Assembly (NCBI GenBank): GCA_958299035.1
Contig: CATQJL010000305.1
Location: forward strand, 34,919,733-34,983,732
From: Cylicocyclus nassatus
Lineage: Eukaryota > Nematoda > Chromadorea > Rhabditida > Strongylidae
Direction: 5' to 3'
Length of the DNA stretch: 64,000 bases
Below are positions 63,301 through 64,000 of the stretch, one piece after another; within the stretch, counting starts at the first letter, position 1, and every line of letters starts with the position of its first letter. A program made the translations under genes and the position numbers. The notes below the pieces were generated by a model. That model was not told where the DNA came from. It worked only from the letters and a program-made list of their open reading frames with translations, and made no database searches.

Positions 63301-64000
63301 GACACTCCTTCGTGAGCCTTGACACTCCTTCGTAGGCCTTGACTCTCCTTCGTAGGCCTTGACACTCCTTCGTAGGCCTTGACACTCCTTCGTGAGCCTT
63401 GACACTCCTTCGTAGGCCTTGACACTCTTTCGTGAGCATTGACACTCCTTCGTGAGCCTTGACACTCCTTCGTAGGCCTTGACACTCCTTCGTAGGCCTT
63501 GACACTCCTTCGTGAGCCTTGACACTCCTTCGTAGGCCTTGACACTCCTTCGTAGGCCTTGACACTCCTTCGTGAGCCTTGACACTCCTTCGTGAGCCTT
63601 GACACTCCTTCGTGAGCCTTGACACTCCTTCGTAGGCCTTGACACTCCTTCGTGAGCCTTGACACTCCTTCGTAGGTCTTGACACTCCTTCGTGAGCCTT
63701 GACACTCCTTCGTAGGCCTTGACACTCCTTCGTGAGCCTTGACACTCCTTCGTAGGCCTTGACAATCCTTCGTGAGCCTTGACACTCCTTCGTAGGCCTT
63801 GACACTCCTTCGTGAGCCTTGACACTCCTTCGTAGGCCTTGACACTCCTTCGTGAGCCTTGACACTCCTTCGTAGGCCTTGACACTCCTTCGTGAGCCTT
63901 GACACTCCTTCGTAGGCCTTGACACTCCTTCGTGAGCCTTGACACTCCTTCGTAGGCCTTGACTCTCCTTCGTAGGCCTTGACACTCCTTCGTGAGCCTT
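63301..64000. repeat. Third copy of the CGTAGGTCTT segment, runs off the window
   Basis: Matches 61,081-61,780 at an offset of 2,220 bp, with CGTAGGTCTT (63,671), GACAATCC (63,761) and GACTCTCC (63,341 and 63,961). The match is still intact at the last base, so the copied segment continues outside the window. Confidence 0.87.

Larger units (their letters stand above)
1..64000. repeat. 20-bp tandem satellite array filling the window
   Basis: Every part of the window is a head-to-tail copy of a 20-bp unit with two main forms: G-unit cgtgagccttgacactcctt and A-unit cgtaggccttgacactcctt. Both are 55% GC, have 13 pyrimidines of 20 on this strand, and carry one CpG at the unit start. The unit splits into two 10-bp halves that share a terminal CCTT. 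A-units contain the palindrome AGGCCT. By my count there are 3,202.5 units, 37 of them shortened (28 of 19 bp, 8 of 18 bp, 1 of 14 bp); the 50 missing bases account for the phase difference between the two ends. No unit is inverted and no foreign sequence interrupts the array. A role in heterochromatin or a centromere is an inference from size and purity only; I do not recognise the satellite family or the species. Confidence 0.98.
48101..64000. repeat. Domain IV: in-register array with recent duplications
   Basis: From about 47,680 to the window end, about 816 consecutive units keep strict 20-bp register. TTAAC is seen only at 49,099 and 49,199, and no CCTCG or 18-bp unit occurs. Stretches where I found no long duplication (55,461-57,740 and 61,781-63,300) still consist of the same units with scattered GACTCTCC, CTCTTTCGTGAGCATT and, at about 63,081, one CCTGCG/GACGCT marker. 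The array runs off the right end. Confidence 0.88.

Noticed and set aside
1..64000. CRISPR array
   Set aside because: Repeats are directly contiguous and there are no unique spacers; 20 bp without spacers is a satellite.
1..64000. TTGACA in each unit as a bacterial -35 promoter element
   Set aside because: There is no matching TATAAT-like element at 16-18 bp; the motif is simply part of the repeat and the context is not bacterial.
1..64000. CENP-B box, from the TTCG at each unit start
   Set aside because: Only the first TTCG fits. The required A in the middle and the CGGG half are missing in both unit types.
1..64000. Telomeric or subtelomeric short repeat
   Set aside because: The unit has no G-run of the telomere type and none of the common telomere motifs appears. 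A subtelomeric location is possible but not shown.
1..64000. G-quadruplex-forming minus strand (GG pairs in each unit)
   Set aside because: G-runs are only two bases long and loops are about eight bases, below usual criteria for a stable quadruplex.
1..64000. WRKY, TALE or T-box factor binding sites (TTGAC, TGACA, AGGAGTGT)
   Set aside because: Cores of four to five bases are expected by chance in any 20-bp unit, and full consensus sites are not met.
1..64000. Transposon or retroelement remnant as the source of the array
   Set aside because: No terminal repeats, target-site duplications or coding fragments are visible anywhere in the window.
1..64000. A hidden non-repeat gene or RNA between repeat blocks
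   Set aside because: Reading the whole window I found no stretch longer than a few bases that does not fit the 20-bp unit, so there is no room for one.

Overview
The whole 64,000-base window is one uninterrupted satellite DNA array. The unit is 20 bp, cgtgagccttgacactcctt or its sister cgtaggccttgacactcctt (called G-unit and A-unit here), always in the same orientation. Counting register shifts by eye, there are about 3,202.5 units. Of these, 37 are short: 28 of 19 bp, 8 of 18 bp and 1 of 14 bp. These 50 missing bases exactly explain the phase change between the two ends of the window. I see no inverted unit, no long unit, no transposon, no RNA gene, no unique sequence and no credible protein gene. 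Satellites of this size and hierarchy are known from eukaryotic heterochromatin (centromeric, pericentromeric, subtelomeric or sex-chromosome blocks). The organism and chromosomal position cannot be told from the sequence.

Layout. Domain I (1-19,600) is built from blocks delimited by a TTAAC variant, usually followed about 24 bp later by a 19-bp unit. The blocks (1,179, 1,020, 700, 1,418, 219 and 159 bp) are strung into higher-order repeats of 2,358, 2,577 and 4,237 bp. Domain II (19,601-37,120) holds two tandem copies of a 1,338-bp repeat, three tandem copies of a 2,117-bp repeat, a 660-bp tandem duplication, and all eight copies of a private cassette carrying a CGCGAG unit and an 18-bp unit. 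A unique 14-bp unit sits at its right edge. Domain III (37,121-47,620) is in strict 20-bp register, carries a 3,520-bp-spaced duplication of 1,660 bp, and is bracketed by a 400-bp direct repeat 10,100 bp apart. A variant-rich patch (47,621-48,100) separates it from Domain IV (48,101-64,000). Domain IV shows no length change from about 47,680 to the end and has many recent duplications at spacings of 1,100, 1,480, 1,720, 960, 1,260 and 2,220 bp, all multiples of 20.

The minus strand of the consensus contains no stop codon. Because 20 is not a multiple of 3, this opens all three minus frames for kilobases at a time. These giant frames are a consequence of the repeat and not genes. The features worth following up are the nested higher-order structure, the 10-bp half-unit (CCTT every helical turn), the GA/AG dimorphism, one CpG per unit, and the domain boundaries.
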